Notes: a model not told the origin generated them from the sequence alone. 64,000 bases of DNA from Marinobacter sp. F4206 (GCF_019392195.1 NZ_JAHXKI010000004.1:62001-126000); one strand, 5' to 3'. Counted from the stretch's first letter, positions 48,657 through 57,799 are shown. Program-made: numbers and translations.

Positions 48657-49634
48657 ATGCGCATAATCCTCGCCCCGATGGAGGGGCTGGTTGACGCACC
48701 CATACGTGAAACCCTGACCAAAGTTGGCGGCATCGACCGGTGCGTGACCGAGTTTGTTCGCGTAACTCACGGCATGCTCCCCCCTCGTGTTTTCTACAAA
48801 TATGCTCCGGAACTTCACAACCAGTCTTTGACCGAAGTGGGCACGCCGGTCGCCGTTCAGCTCTTGGGTTCCGACCCGGAGCAGATGGGCTTGCATGGAG
48901 CCAGGGCGGTCGAGTTGGGCGCAACCCAGGTGGACATCAATTTTGGCTGCCCGGCCAAGACGGTCAACAGGCACAAGGGCGGATGTGTGCTGATGCGCGA
49001 GCCCGAGCTGATGCATGGGATCACTGCTGCCGTGCGCAAAGCTGTGCCAGACCACATTCCGGTGACGGCCAAGATGCGTCTGGGCTATGACGACCGGTCC
49101 ATGGGTGTGGCCTGTGGTCAGGCGCTCGAGACGGCCGGAGCGTCGGAAATTGTCATTCACGCCCGAAGCAAGGTAGACGGTTACAAGCCGCCGGCGTACT
49201 GGGAAGAAATCGCGAAAGTGCGGGAAGCTGTCTCGGCCCATGTCATTGCCAATGGCGAGATCTGGACGGTGGCGGATTACTGGCGCTGCCGTGAGGTCTC
49301 CGGGTGTTCCGATGTCATGATCGGGCGTGGCCTCATTGCGCGCCCGGATCTGGCCCGTCAGATCAAGGCCAGTCAAGTTGGCGAGGAGATTGCTGACATG
49401 ACCTGGCTGGAAGCGGTAGCGCTGGTCCGCGACTACGCCGGAGTGCTGCAGGGTTGGTTGGAAGACCGCTACGTGACCGGTCGCATCAAGCAATGGATGA
49501 ACTTCCTTCGCCAGGGCTTTCCCGAAGCAGAGGCGATCTGGCCAGAGGCCCGTAAACTACGCGAGGTCGTTCCCATGCTGGCGTGCCTGGAGCAGGAACC
49601 TGAAGTTAGCCGTGCTTCGACTCGGGCAGCCTGA
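48657..49634 (+). CDS. dusC: tRNA-dihydrouridine(16) synthase DusC
   Basis: DusC reduces uridine-16 in tRNA D-loops with NADPH and FMN. The 325-residue protein starts IILAPMEGLVDAPIRE, has the catalytic Cys98 in NFGCPAKTVN, the FMN-binding VTAKMRLGYDDRS and VIANGEIWT, and the MIGRGLIARPDL phosphate site. Cys98 coincides with the E. coli numbering, and the short, C-terminal IKQWMNFLR segment identifies DusC, not DusA or DusB. Confidence 0.94.
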   Translation: MRIILAPMEGLVDAPIRETLTKVGGIDRCVTEFVRVTHGMLPPRVFYKYAPELHNQSLTEVGTPVAVQLLGSDPEQMGLHGARAVELGATQVDINFGCPAKTVNRHKGGCVLMREPELMHGITAAVRKAVPDHIPVTAKMRLGYDDRSMGVACGQALETAGASEIVIHARSKVDGYKPPAYWEEIAKVREAVSAHVIANGEIWTVADYWRCREVSGCSDVMIGRGLIARPDLARQIKASQVGEEIADMTWLEAVALVRDYAGVLQGWLEDRYVTGRIKQWMNFLRQGFPEAEAIWPEARKLREVVPMLACLEQEPEVSRASTRAA

Positions 49635-49715
49635 TTGCGGACTACACTGGTACGGAATGCCTTTCTGTGCGTAGTAGCTGGAGTTACTACCAAGAGTACC
49701 AAGGAGGAACAGGCA

Positions 49716-50708
49716 ATGTTCGAGCGAACGAAATCGCGGGGAATAGTTGAGGTTGTTGGTGGCCTTGCGTTGGCGCTTGGTCTGGTGTCGGGAGCCGGAG
49801 CTACCGGGGGTGATGTGAAAGTGACGCCCCTTGGAAGCCATGATGGGGAATTCTGCAGCCGTGACCGGGCTCTGGTGTTTGAAGATCCCAACGGAACCCG
49901 CATTCTTTACGACGCGGGACGCACTGTGGCCGGACCGGAGGATGCGCGCCTCGGCCATATCGACGTCATACTGGTATCGCACATGCATGGGGATCATGTG
50001 GGCGATCAACGCATCGCCAAGACCAACGCAGGTACCTGTGCCTCACCTGACACCTCGCTATCAACCTTGCCGCAGTCCAACACCGTGGACATAGCGGTAA
50101 AAAAACAGGCGAAGATCGTTACCGGCAGTGAGATGCCGGCGTTTTTTGCCGCCAAGCTTTCGGCCTCGGGGGGGGATGCGGCCAATTCCCTGCTGGTGCG
50201 CTTCGGTGCAGAACGTGAAGTCGGTGGGGTGGCAATTACGACCGTCCCGGCGGTTCACAGCAATGGGGTATCGCCCAGTTTTCTGACCGGCCCGCTGGCC
50301 GAACACCTCAAGGCCGCCGGCGTTGGTGCCAGTGTCGGGCCGCCCACGGGGTATGTTCTGACCTTCTCTAACGGTCTGGTAGTGTACCTTTCGGGGGACA
50401 CAGGCATTACCGCCGAGCAGGAGCTGGTGGTTAAGGACCATTACGGCGCCGAGCTGGTTGTGATGAATATTGGCGATACCTACACCACGGGCCCGAAAGA
50501 GGCCGCTTACGTCATCAATAACCTGATTGAGCCGAACGCAGTCATTGCCTCACACGCCAATGAGGCGGCCACCGCCGGCGGTGAACTGAAACAGGGAACG
50601 CGTACGTCCCTGTTCCGGGATCTGGTTGAAGTGCCCGTGCACGTTCCCCTGAGCGGCCGGACCATGGCGTTCGATGCTGATGCGGCATGTACCGGCGGCT
50701 GCAACTGA
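49716..50708 (+). CDS. Exported metallo-beta-lactamase-fold hydrolase
   Basis: A 330-residue secreted protein with a signal peptide (about 1-29, ending SGAGA). The zinc motif HMHGDH is at 89-94 and further ligands appear in TTVPAVHSNGVSP, VYLSGDTGITAEQ and ASHANEAATAGG. The N-terminal SHDGEFCSRDRALVFED and FTCDADAACTGGCN-like tail carry cysteines that may form disulfides. It is not close to a lactamase; substrate is unknown. AAGGAGG lies 8 bases before ATG 49716; the longer frame from 49635 begins just after dusC and is not supported. Confidence 0.85.
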   Translation: MFERTKSRGIVEVVGGLALALGLVSGAGATGGDVKVTPLGSHDGEFCSRDRALVFEDPNGTRILYDAGRTVAGPEDARLGHIDVILVSHMHGDHVGDQRIAKTNAGTCASPDTSLSTLPQSNTVDIAVKKQAKIVTGSEMPAFFAAKLSASGGDAANSLLVRFGAEREVGGVAITTVPAVHSNGVSPSFLTGPLAEHLKAAGVGASVGPPTGYVLTFSNGLVVYLSGDTGITAEQELVVKDHYGAELVVMNIGDTYTTGPKEAAYVINNLIEPNAVIASHANEAATAGGELKQGTRTSLFRDLVEVPVHVPLSGRTMAFDADAACTGGCN

Positions 50709-50710
50709 CC

Positions 50711-51724
50711 TCAGGCTTCCATATCGGTGCTGTAGCTTCCTGAACGGGCCGCGCCGTTGAGTCGGGCCCGTTTCAGAATGGCCTCCTGGGCAGCGGGGCC
50801 ATTTTCGAGATTACCGGCCCAGGCCTTTTGGGCCGGTTCCTGAAGTGCCCTGCCATAAGAAAAGCTCAGTGCCCAAGGTTGAGAGCCCAGATTGTTAATC
50901 GCATTCAGGTTCAGGGTAGCCTCCTCTGGTGTCTGGCCGCCGGACAGGAAGTTGATGCCAGGCACTGCAGCTGGAACTACTTGTCTGAAGACCCGAATGG
51001 TCGCTTCTGCCACTTGTTCCGGGGTGGCTTTTGGGCATTCTTTTCCGGGTGTCACCATGCTGGGTTTGAGAATCATGTGCTCAAGCTGGACCCCGTGTCT
51101 CGCCAACGCATGGAAAACCTCGCGCAGGACTGCCTCACTGACCTCGGCACAGCGATCCATGCTGTGTTCGCCATCGATAAGCACTTCCGGCTCCACAATG
51201 GGGACGATGCCCATGGATTGGCAGATAGCGGCATACCGGGCGAGTACCTCGGCATTGGCCTCCACGGCCTGCCGGGATGGCAGAGTGTCCGAGATATGGA
51301 AAACGTCGCGCCACTTGGCGAACCTTGCACCCGCGTTCTTGTAGATTTCCAGTCGGTCGTCCAGACCATCGAGGCCGAAGGTGATTTCGTCCCCCGGCGC
51401 ATTGATCAACGGCTTCTTGCCCTTGTCGACTTTAATCCCCGGCACAATACCCTGACTCTCAAGCAACTGAGGAATCCGGACGTCTTCGAGGCTCTTCTGA
51501 CCAAGGGTTTCTTCAAACAGGATGACACCACTGATGAATTCTCCCAGGCCCGGAGCCGACAGGATCACGCTGCGATACTCCCGGCGTTTGTCTTCACTGG
51601 ACTCGACTCCGACGGCGGCGAACCGTTTGGCAATCGTGGGGTGGCTTTCATCGGCGGCAAGAATGCCCTGACCGGGCTTCACAAGGTTCTCAATGGTTGA
51701 GGCCAGTTCGTCCTGAATGCTCAT
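50711..51724 (-). CDS. fbaB: Fructose-bisphosphate aldolase, class I
   Basis: A 337-residue Schiff-base aldolase cleaving fructose-1,6-bisphosphate to the two triose phosphates in glycolysis and gluconeogenesis. Family signatures are AADESHPTIAKRF, the Schiff-base lysine segment EHMILKPSMVTPG and FLSGGQTPEEATLNLNAIN, the animal-type class I form. GGGAGGAA is upstream of the ATG. It is convergent with the exported hydrolase gene, three bases away. Confidence 0.94.
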   Translation of the reverse strand: MSIQDELASTIENLVKPGQGILAADESHPTIAKRFAAVGVESSEDKRREYRSVILSAPGLGEFISGVILFEETLGQKSLEDVRIPQLLESQGIVPGIKVDKGKKPLINAPGDEITFGLDGLDDRLEIYKNAGARFAKWRDVFHISDTLPSRQAVEANAEVLARYAAICQSMGIVPIVEPEVLIDGEHSMDRCAEVSEAVLREVFHALARHGVQLEHMILKPSMVTPGKECPKATPEQVAEATIRVFRQVVPAAVPGINFLSGGQTPEEATLNLNAINNLGSQPWALSFSYGRALQEPAQKAWAGNLENGPAAQEAILKRARLNGAARSGSYSTDMEA

Positions 51725-51888
51725 GTTGATTCCTCCCTATCGGGTTCCGGTCTGGCGGCATGTCGAAGATGGTCCTGTTTATTGTAGACCCTCAGCGAGT
51801 GACTGAAATTTGACCTGCGCTAAAGCGAAGAACGTTTCTCTGATTTAACCTGAGAACAATAACAACAGGATTGGGGCAGGGACGAAGA

Positions 51889-53988
51889 ATGAAGACCGTT
51901 GTCAGTATCAGCCAGGGCTCTTCCGAATACGACTACGAACTGGAGACAGAATTTCTGGGGCAGTCCTTCCGTATTATCCGGCTGGGCGCGGACAGTGATC
52001 TGTCCCGCGCCGAATCATTGCTGGAATCGATTCACGAACAGGCGGACGCTATCGGCTTGAGTATGGTTCATGACCACTACCAGGTCGGCAGGGAACAGCT
52101 ACAGCACCCGGATACTGCCCGACTTGAAGCCTGCGTACCGGACAAACCGGTCACCACGGGGGCGGGACTCAGAGGCATTCTTCAGGAATGGGCGGTTCGC
52201 CACACACAATCCGAACTGGGCCATTTCTTTGATAATGCCCGGGTATTGTTCATGAATGGTCAGGCCAGTTACCGAATCGCCAAGTCCCTCTCGGAGCATA
52301 CAGAAAACCTGTTTTTTGCCGATCCCTACACCGATTTTGGTGTTCCCCGAATGCTGACCTCGCTCCAGCAGCTTGAAACCTATACGTCCATCACGGCACC
52401 GCTGATGTTTCGGCCTGTCGCCGTCAAGGCCGTGGAAACGCTCCTGCGCAATCCACTTTATCGTCTGGGGGAGGGGCTGGTGAAAGGTTCGCTTCACCAT
52501 GCCGTAGAAAACGCGCACGTTATCGTCGCGGCGATTGGCGATCTCGAACATTTCACCCAGAAACAGCTGGATGGCAAAACCATCATTACATCGAGGGTGA
52601 CCGAATCGGCCCTCGATTGGATGCGCGCCCGTCGGGTGGCAATGGTCGTCGATTACAGCCCCTGGCTTGAGGGGCGGCCGGTTGGCATGAACGTTATGGA
52701 AGCGATGATCAGTGCAGCGTTGGCGCGAACGCCAGAGCAACTAGGACCCGATGACTACCTGGATGTCATCCAGCGCCTGGGGATCGAGCCCAGGATTCTT
52801 TACCCCAATGGCTATCGCCGGATAAACCGGTTCGCGTTTGTTATCCACCCTCTGTCGCAGCAGTATCTGACCAAGACTCCGCCGCTGGACTGGATCGCCA
52901 ACGTGTCGCCACCGGTGGTGATGAATCTGGTGGAAAAAGCCGTAGCCTATACGCCACCGTTCCTTTACTCCAGGGTTTCGGGGATCCAGTCACCGACCGG
53001 CGACGAAGTCGAGGGATGGTTGATCACAGTTGGCGGGACGCCTCGGGAGATCATGGCTCATGGTCCCGAGTTTACCTACAGTCGACTGCTCGCCGCGGCC
53101 AAGCTTGCGAAAAAGCTGGGGGCCCAGGTGATGGGGCTGGGGGCGTTCACCAAGGTGGTGGGGGATGCCGGCATTACCGTCGCCAAGCGTGCTCCGTTGC
53201 CAATAACCACCGGTAACAGTTACAGCGCGTCAGGTGCCCTTTGGGCGGCCCACGATGCGGTCAAACGCATTGGCCGGGTGCACATCGGGTCGAGTGGCAA
53301 GATGGAGGGTAAGGCCATGGTGGTGGGCGCAACGGGCGCCATTGGCTCTGTGTGTGCCCGTCTGCTGGCCAAGGCCGTGGATGAGATTTTCCTGGCGGCA
53401 CCGGAACCGGCCAAGTTGCTTGCGCTGAAAGAAAGCATTGAACAGGAAACCCCGGGGGCAGTGGTGCACGTGGCGGGCTCCGCTGATCGGGATGTGGCGG
53501 ATATGGACATGATTGTTACCGCCACCTCCGGAGCCGGAAAGCGGATTCTGGACATCACGAAAGTGAAGCCCGGTTGTGTCATTACGGATGTGGCGCGCCC
53601 GTTGGACATCCCGGCCGAGGACGTTGCGAAACGTCCGGATGTCCTGGTGATCGAGTCTGGTGAGATCCAGCTCCCGGGCGACGTTCATATGAAAGATATT
53701 GGATTACCGAGAGGCATAGCGTACGCCTGTCTGGCGGAAACGATCGTACTCGCCCTGGAAGGACGGTTCGAGAACTTTACTCTGGGCCGGAACATCGAAT
53801 GGGAAAAGGTGCGGGAAATCTACCAGCTGGGGCTACGCCACGGAATGAAGCTCGCGGCCATCTCCGGGGTGAACGGCGTGTTCAGTGACGAGGATTTCGA
53901 GCGGGTGAGGGCTCTTGCGGCCGAAGCCGAAGAGCCCACCAGCAAGTCAGCAACGGCTCAGGATGACAAATCACTGAAGCCGGCGTAG
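51889..53988 (+). CDS. Acyl-ACP reductase-like protein with a large N-terminal domain
   Basis: A 699-residue protein whose C-terminal part (about 320-670) resembles cyanobacterial long-chain acyl-ACP reductase (AAR), the enzyme that makes fatty aldehydes. Shared elements in order are PITTGNSYSA (AAR has FTTGNTHTA), the Rossmann loop VVGATGAIGSV (about 480) and AYACLAETIVLALEG, whose Cys614 matches the acyl-thioester Cys294 of AAR in MFACFAEAMLLEFEG. The first 320 residues, beginning VVSISQGSSEYDYELE, are not recognised and have no AAR counterpart. ATG 51889 has AGGGACGAAGA upstream; a TTG 18 bases earlier is less likely. No aldehyde oxygenase (ADO) gene is adjacent. The 3' end overlaps the next gene, on the opposite strand, by 31 bases. 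Confidence 0.72.
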   Translation: MKTVVSISQGSSEYDYELETEFLGQSFRIIRLGADSDLSRAESLLESIHEQADAIGLSMVHDHYQVGREQLQHPDTARLEACVPDKPVTTGAGLRGILQEWAVRHTQSELGHFFDNARVLFMNGQASYRIAKSLSEHTENLFFADPYTDFGVPRMLTSLQQLETYTSITAPLMFRPVAVKAVETLLRNPLYRLGEGLVKGSLHHAVENAHVIVAAIGDLEHFTQKQLDGKTIITSRVTESALDWMRARRVAMVVDYSPWLEGRPVGMNVMEAMISAALARTPEQLGPDDYLDVIQRLGIEPRILYPNGYRRINRFAFVIHPLSQQYLTKTPPLDWIANVSPPVVMNLVEKAVAYTPPFLYSRVSGIQSPTGDEVEGWLITVGGTPREIMAHGPEFTYSRLLAAAKLAKKLGAQVMGLGAFTKVVGDAGITVAKRAPLPITTGNSYSASGALWAAHDAVKRIGRVHIGSSGKMEGKAMVVGATGAIGSVCARLLAKAVDEIFLAAPEPAKLLALKESIEQETPGAVVHVAGSADRDVADMDMIVTATSGAGKRILDITKVKPGCVITDVARPLDIPAEDVAKRPDVLVIESGEIQLPGDVHMKDIGLPRGIAYACLAETIVLALEGRFENFTLGRNIEWEKVREIYQLGLRHGMKLAAISGVNGVFSDEDFERVRALAAEAEEPTSKSATAQDDKSLKPA

Positions 53989-55514
53989 CGGACCCCGCTG
54001 AGCAAGGCCATCTCGCGATGCCAGGTCGCCAGGTCCTCCTTGTTGAACTGGTTCAGGTGGCCGTGGCCGCAGGCACGGGCCATCACTTGCATGAGCGACA
54101 CCGAGGCTTCGAGAAAATTCTTCAGCTGTTGGGCGGATTTGTCCACGTTCAGACGCTGTCGCAAGTCCGCGTTCTGGGTGGCAATGCCGGCTGGGCAGTT
54201 GTTGGTATTGCATATCCGGGCTGCGACACAGCCGATGGATTGAATGGCGCTGTTGGCGATGGCCACGCCATCGGCACCCAGCGCCATGGCTTTGACAAAA
54301 TCGATCGGTACTCTGAGCCCTCCGGTCACGATCAGAGTGACCCGGCCACTGGCACCGTGTTCATCGAGGTATCGCCTGGCTCTGGCGAGCGCAGGGATGG
54401 TCGGCACACTGATGTGGTCGCGGAAAATTTCAGGCGCTGCGCCAGTACCACCCCCTCGGCCGTCCAGAATGAGGTAGTCGGTGCCGGCATCCAGTGCGAA
54501 CTGGATATCCCGCTCGATGTGATTGGCACTCAGCTTGAATCCAATGGGGATGCCGCCGGTAATTTCACGGACCTTATCAGCGAAGTTCCGGAAGTCTTTG
54601 ACGGTGTGCATGTCTTCAAAGGTTGGCGGTGAGATGGCAGGCTCTCCCTCGGGAATATCCCTGACTTCGGAAATTCTGGCGGTATTCTTGTTTCCGGGGA
54701 GGTGCCCTCCGGTCCCGGTTTTGGCGCCCTGGCCACCTTTAAAGTGAAATGCCTGTATTTTTTTCAAAAGCTCTTCCCGATAACCAAACTTGGCGCTGGC
54801 CAGCTCATAGAAATACCGCGAGCTTTCCGCCTGCTCTTCCGGCAACATGCCGCCTTCCCCGGAACAGATACCGGTGCCCGCCAGTTCGGCACCACGAGCC
54901 AGCGCAACCTTGGCTTCTTCGGAGAGAGCGCCAAAGCTCATGTCCGAGACAAATAACGGCATACTCAGGGTAAGCGGTTTCCTCGCCTCCGGACCAATGA
55001 CCAGTTCGGTACCCACGTCTGCGTCTTCCATAAGAGGCTGTGTTGCCAGTTGTGCCACCATGAGTTGCAAGTCGTCCCAGTGGGGCAGGGTGTGGCGGGG
55101 CACGCCCATGGCGGTGGTTGGGCCATGATGCCCCATTTTCTCAAGCCCATCCCGGGCAAGTTCGTGAATAAAGGCAACTGTCGGCTCTTCCCGTGTGGCT
55201 TTGGCTTCAGGCGCGTCGCCTGACTTGTGTTCGCTGGCCCCGGGGCCTTCCTGACCGACCTGCTCGTCATTGAACTGTTTGTGGCTGCCATCGCAATAGG
55301 GCGGATTTTGCGTGTGCTTGCACTGGCACAGATAGGCATCTTCGCTTTTTCGCGAGGTGAAGTTTCTGGGGGTGAGGTCCGTATCGGCGCTGGCGTGGGT
55401 TCCGTCGCAAAAGGGCTGGTCGTCTGATTGTCCGCAGGCGCAGAAGAGGTATTCTTCCCCCTTTTCCAGTCTGACCCTTTTGGGTTTGTTGTCGGCGATC
55501 ACTGGCTTGCTCAT
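53958..55514 (-). CDS. Twin CDGSH iron-sulfur / glutamate-synthase-like FMN protein
   Basis: An about 518-residue fusion. Residues about 20-75 carry two CDGSH [2Fe-2S] motifs, CACGQSDDQPFCDGTH and CQCKHTQNPPYCDGSH. From about 130 the protein is a glutamate-synthase-like TIM barrel: SDMSFGALSEEAKVALA, the FMN-binding RGGGTGAAPEIF and the cysteine cluster CVAARICNTNNCPAGIATQ, which resembles the [3Fe-4S] site of GltB. The amidotransferase domain of GltB is absent, so the barrel may use ammonia or another donor, or act as an oxidoreductase. The start at 55514 is preceded by a GGAG site 12 bases away. It is convergent with the AAR-like gene, overlapping 31 bases. Confidence 0.83.
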   Translation of the reverse strand: MSKPVIADNKPKRVRLEKGEEYLFCACGQSDDQPFCDGTHASADTDLTPRNFTSRKSEDAYLCQCKHTQNPPYCDGSHKQFNDEQVGQEGPGASEHKSGDAPEAKATREEPTVAFIHELARDGLEKMGHHGPTTAMGVPRHTLPHWDDLQLMVAQLATQPLMEDADVGTELVIGPEARKPLTLSMPLFVSDMSFGALSEEAKVALARGAELAGTGICSGEGGMLPEEQAESSRYFYELASAKFGYREELLKKIQAFHFKGGQGAKTGTGGHLPGNKNTARISEVRDIPEGEPAISPPTFEDMHTVKDFRNFADKVREITGGIPIGFKLSANHIERDIQFALDAGTDYLILDGRGGGTGAAPEIFRDHISVPTIPALARARRYLDEHGASGRVTLIVTGGLRVPIDFVKAMALGADGVAIANSAIQSIGCVAARICNTNNCPAGIATQNADLRQRLNVDKSAQQLKNFLEASVSLMQVMARACGHGHLNQFNKEDLATWHREMALLSGVRYAGFSDLSS

Positions 55515-55603
55515 AGATTGGCTCCATCGGATTGCGACCATGGCATGATATGCAAGTTGTACGGCAACGCACTGGAAATGGGTTTCAGCCGATCCATGAC
55601 GTG

Positions 55604-56299
55604 TCAGGCTTCGTCCAGGGCCTGGCTGACAGCGGCACGCGCGTGTATGTCGGTGGTGTCGTACAGCGGCACCGGCGTATCAGGCTGTTGGATTAACAGG
55701 CCGATTTCGGTACAGCCAAGGATAATTCCCTGCGCACCCCGCGCCGACAGGGAGTCGACAACAGTGAGGTAGGTATCTTTCGACCTCGGTTGGATATTAC
55801 CGTGGCAGAGTTCCTCGTAAATCACCCGGTGAATTTCGCGTCGGTCGGTCTGGGTCGGAATGATGACTTGGATTCCGGTCTGCTCCAGGCGGGCGCGGTA
55901 GAATTCCTGCTCCATGGTAAACCGTGTTCCCAGCAGGCCCACGGTGGCAATGCCGTCCTGTTGCAACGCACTGGCGGTGGCGTCGGCAATGTGGAGCAGG
56001 GGAATGCCGATCGCCTCTTCGATCTGTGGAGCCACCTTGTGCATGGTGTTGGTACCGATCATCAGGAAATCGGCGCCTGCGGTTTCAAGGGTCTGCGCCG
56101 CCGAGGCAAGCACCTCGGCGGTCAATTCCCAGTCCCCCTGGTGTTGCAGTTTTTCGATCTCGGCAAAATCGACGCTGTACAGAATGAGGCGGGCAGAGTG
56201 GAGGCCGCCAAGGCGGGCTTTGACCCCTTCATTGATCAAGCGGTAGTAACTCTGGGTAGATTCCCAACTCATGCCGCCCAGCAGGCCGATGGTTTTCAT
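55604..56299 (-). CDS. ygeA: Aspartate/glutamate racemase family protein (YgeA-like)
   Basis: A 231-residue racemase of the aspartate/glutamate racemase family. The start KTIGLLGGMSWESTQSYY is typical. Usual enzymes use two cysteines; here the first is Thr in IGTNTMHKVA and the second is kept in ILGCTEIGLL. The same Thr/Cys pair is known in E. coli YgeA, which racemises L-Asp and L-Glu. It would supply D-amino acids for the cell wall or signalling. It is followed on the same strand by the CDGSH fusion gene. Confidence 0.9.
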   Translation of the reverse strand: MKTIGLLGGMSWESTQSYYRLINEGVKARLGGLHSARLILYSVDFAEIEKLQHQGDWELTAEVLASAAQTLETAGADFLMIGTNTMHKVAPQIEEAIGIPLLHIADATASALQQDGIATVGLLGTRFTMEQEFYRARLEQTGIQVIIPTQTDRREIHRVIYEELCHGNIQPRSKDTYLTVVDSLSARGAQGIILGCTEIGLLIQQPDTPVPLYDTTDIHARAAVSQALDEA

Positions 56300-56350
56300 C
56301 CAGACACCTTTCCCTCTGTCTGTGTTGTTTCGGTGGGACCCGACGCCTGT

Positions 56351-56617
56351 TCATCGCAGCTGACTGTCTTTGCTGCCTCGCCGGTTAATGCCACCTGACG
56401 CCGTTTGCTTTTTTTCCAGCTCAGACTGGCACGTTACGCACAGGCGGACACCGGGGATGGCTTTTCGCCGCGCCTCGGGAATGGGTTGGTCGCATTCCTC
56501 GCAGAAAGCGGCGCTTTCACCTATGCCCAACCGACTGCGGGCCTCTGCGACGGCGTCTTCCACGCTTGCATCGATCTGATCCTGAACGGCCCCATCACGG
56601 TTCCAGCCACCAGCCAT
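56351..56617 (-). CDS. DksA/TraR-type C4 zinc-finger protein
   Basis: An 88-residue protein with a helical N-terminus (about 10-32) and the four-cysteine zinc finger CEECDQPIPEARR plus CVTCQ, the layout of short DksA/TraR relatives such as YbiI. The long coiled-coil of true DksA is missing. Binding at the RNA polymerase secondary channel is possible by family only. It stands between the racemase gene and the YkgJ-like gene, both on the same strand. Confidence 0.85.
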   Translation of the reverse strand: MAGGWNRDGAVQDQIDASVEDAVAEARSRLGIGESAAFCEECDQPIPEARRKAIPGVRLCVTCQSELEKKQTASGGINRRGSKDSQLR

Positions 56618-56666
56618 AATGTCGCTCCTGCCAGAAAGGCTTCACGTAGTGCGTTTTCCCAGCATA

Positions 56667-56981
56667 TCAAAGCTTCGTCCCATATTTCTTGCCCTGGAGG
56701 GAGGCCCTTTCCGAGAGGCAGTCGTAGCCGCCCAGTTCAAACTCACGACAGATCAGTGGGCGTTTCTCATAGATACTGCAGAGCATCGTAGAGCGATCCA
56801 GCGCGGCACACCATCCGTCGTCCAGGCGCGCCATGGTCATTCCGCCCCACTTATCGAAGTCGACATACTTTTCAGGCACCCCCGTATCCGTAATCAGCAT
56901 GACCTCCAGGCGGCAACAATTTGCTTTGCAGGTGGAGCATGTCACATCACTGTCGGGGAGGTTCTTCGCGTCAATCTTCAT
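56667..56981 (-). CDS. YkgJ-family cysteine cluster protein
   Basis: A 104-residue protein with the cysteine cluster CSTCKANCCRLEVML near the N-terminus and further cysteines in CAALDRSTMLCSIYEKRPLIC, which together may bind Zn or an Fe-S cluster as expected for YkgJ/CxxCxxCC proteins. The catalytic role is not known. It lies next to the DksA-like gene (49 bases) on the same strand and downstream of the nrdJ genes, from which a terminator separates it. Confidence 0.85.
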   Translation of the reverse strand: MKIDAKNLPDSDVTCSTCKANCCRLEVMLITDTGVPEKYVDFDKWGGMTMARLDDGWCAALDRSTMLCSIYEKRPLICREFELGGYDCLSERASLQGKKYGTKL

Positions 56982-57017
56982 CGTGTATCACGCACTGATA
57001 ATTAAACGGCTAAAAAC

Positions 57018-57050
57018 AAAAAGGCCCGAAGCTTTCACTTCAGGCCTTTT
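57018..57050 (-). terminator. Terminator after nrdJb
   Basis: AAAAGGCC-GAAG / CTTC-GGCCTTTT form a hairpin with a single-base C/A mismatch. On the minus strand it is followed by TTTTTG, between nrdJb and the YkgJ-like gene. Confidence 0.85.
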
Positions 57051-57072
57051 CGTCATTCACCAGCCAGTCACC

Positions 57073-57771
57073 TTAACCGCACTTGCTGTCGCCGCAAGAA
57101 AGGCAGGTGGCACAACCGTCCATCACGATCACCGCCTTGGTGCTGCACTTGCCGCACATGGTGGCGTTCGCCGGGTAGTCGCTGGCCTTGTCGTCGTTTG
57201 TTGCCGTGGTGTGGCTGGCTTCGAACTCGGCGCGCTTTTCGGCGAGAATGCGCTTGGTCGTCTCGCTCATTTCTTCACTTTCCAGCAGGCCGATGGCTTT
57301 CAGGTGCTTCTCGATCACGGCACCGATTTCGGCCACCAGAGAAGGCATGAACACGCCACCTTTCTTGAAGTAGCCACCATTCGGGTCGTAAACGGAACGC
57401 AGCTCTTCCACCAGGAAGGTCACATCACCGCCTTTGCGGAAGACCGCGGAAATAACGCGGGTGAGGGCGATTACCCACTGGAAGTGCTCCATGGACTTGG
57501 AGTTGATGAACACTTCGTAGGGCTGCCGGCTCTCGTGGTCCGTGTCCTCGTTGAGCAGGATGTCGTTGATGGTGATGTACATCGCATGCTCACCAATCGG
57601 CGGCTTGATCTTGTAGGTCGTTCCCAGCAGGAAGTCCGGCCGTTCGATATGCTCGTTCATCTGCACGGGTTTGGTTTCAGCCTGCACCGGTGCCTGGTGT
57701 TCGGCGGCTGCTTCTGGATCGGCTTTCTTAACGCGGTAGCCGACGATTTTGTTGCTGATTTTAACTGTCAT
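57073..57771 (-). CDS. nrdJb: Class II ribonucleotide reductase, NrdJb subunit
   Basis: A 232-residue protein needed for the split class II ribonucleotide reductase, as in Pseudomonas aeruginosa. It carries the conserved LLGTTYKIKPPIGEHAMYIT and ISAVFRKGGDVTFLVEELRS segments. A cysteine-rich tail, MCGKCSTKAVIVMDGCATCLSC, with a further C-x3-C, resembles a zinc ribbon and may supply the redox cysteines that reduce the active site. It lies 28 bases after nrdJa on the same strand. Confidence 0.9.
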   Translation of the reverse strand: MTVKISNKIVGYRVKKADPEAAAEHQAPVQAETKPVQMNEHIERPDFLLGTTYKIKPPIGEHAMYITINDILLNEDTDHESRQPYEVFINSKSMEHFQWVIALTRVISAVFRKGGDVTFLVEELRSVYDPNGGYFKKGGVFMPSLVAEIGAVIEKHLKAIGLLESEEMSETTKRILAEKRAEFEASHTTATNDDKASDYPANATMCGKCSTKAVIVMDGCATCLSCGDSKCG

Positions 57772-57799
57772 GTTCGTTGTCCTGTGTCGGGTTCCCGGA

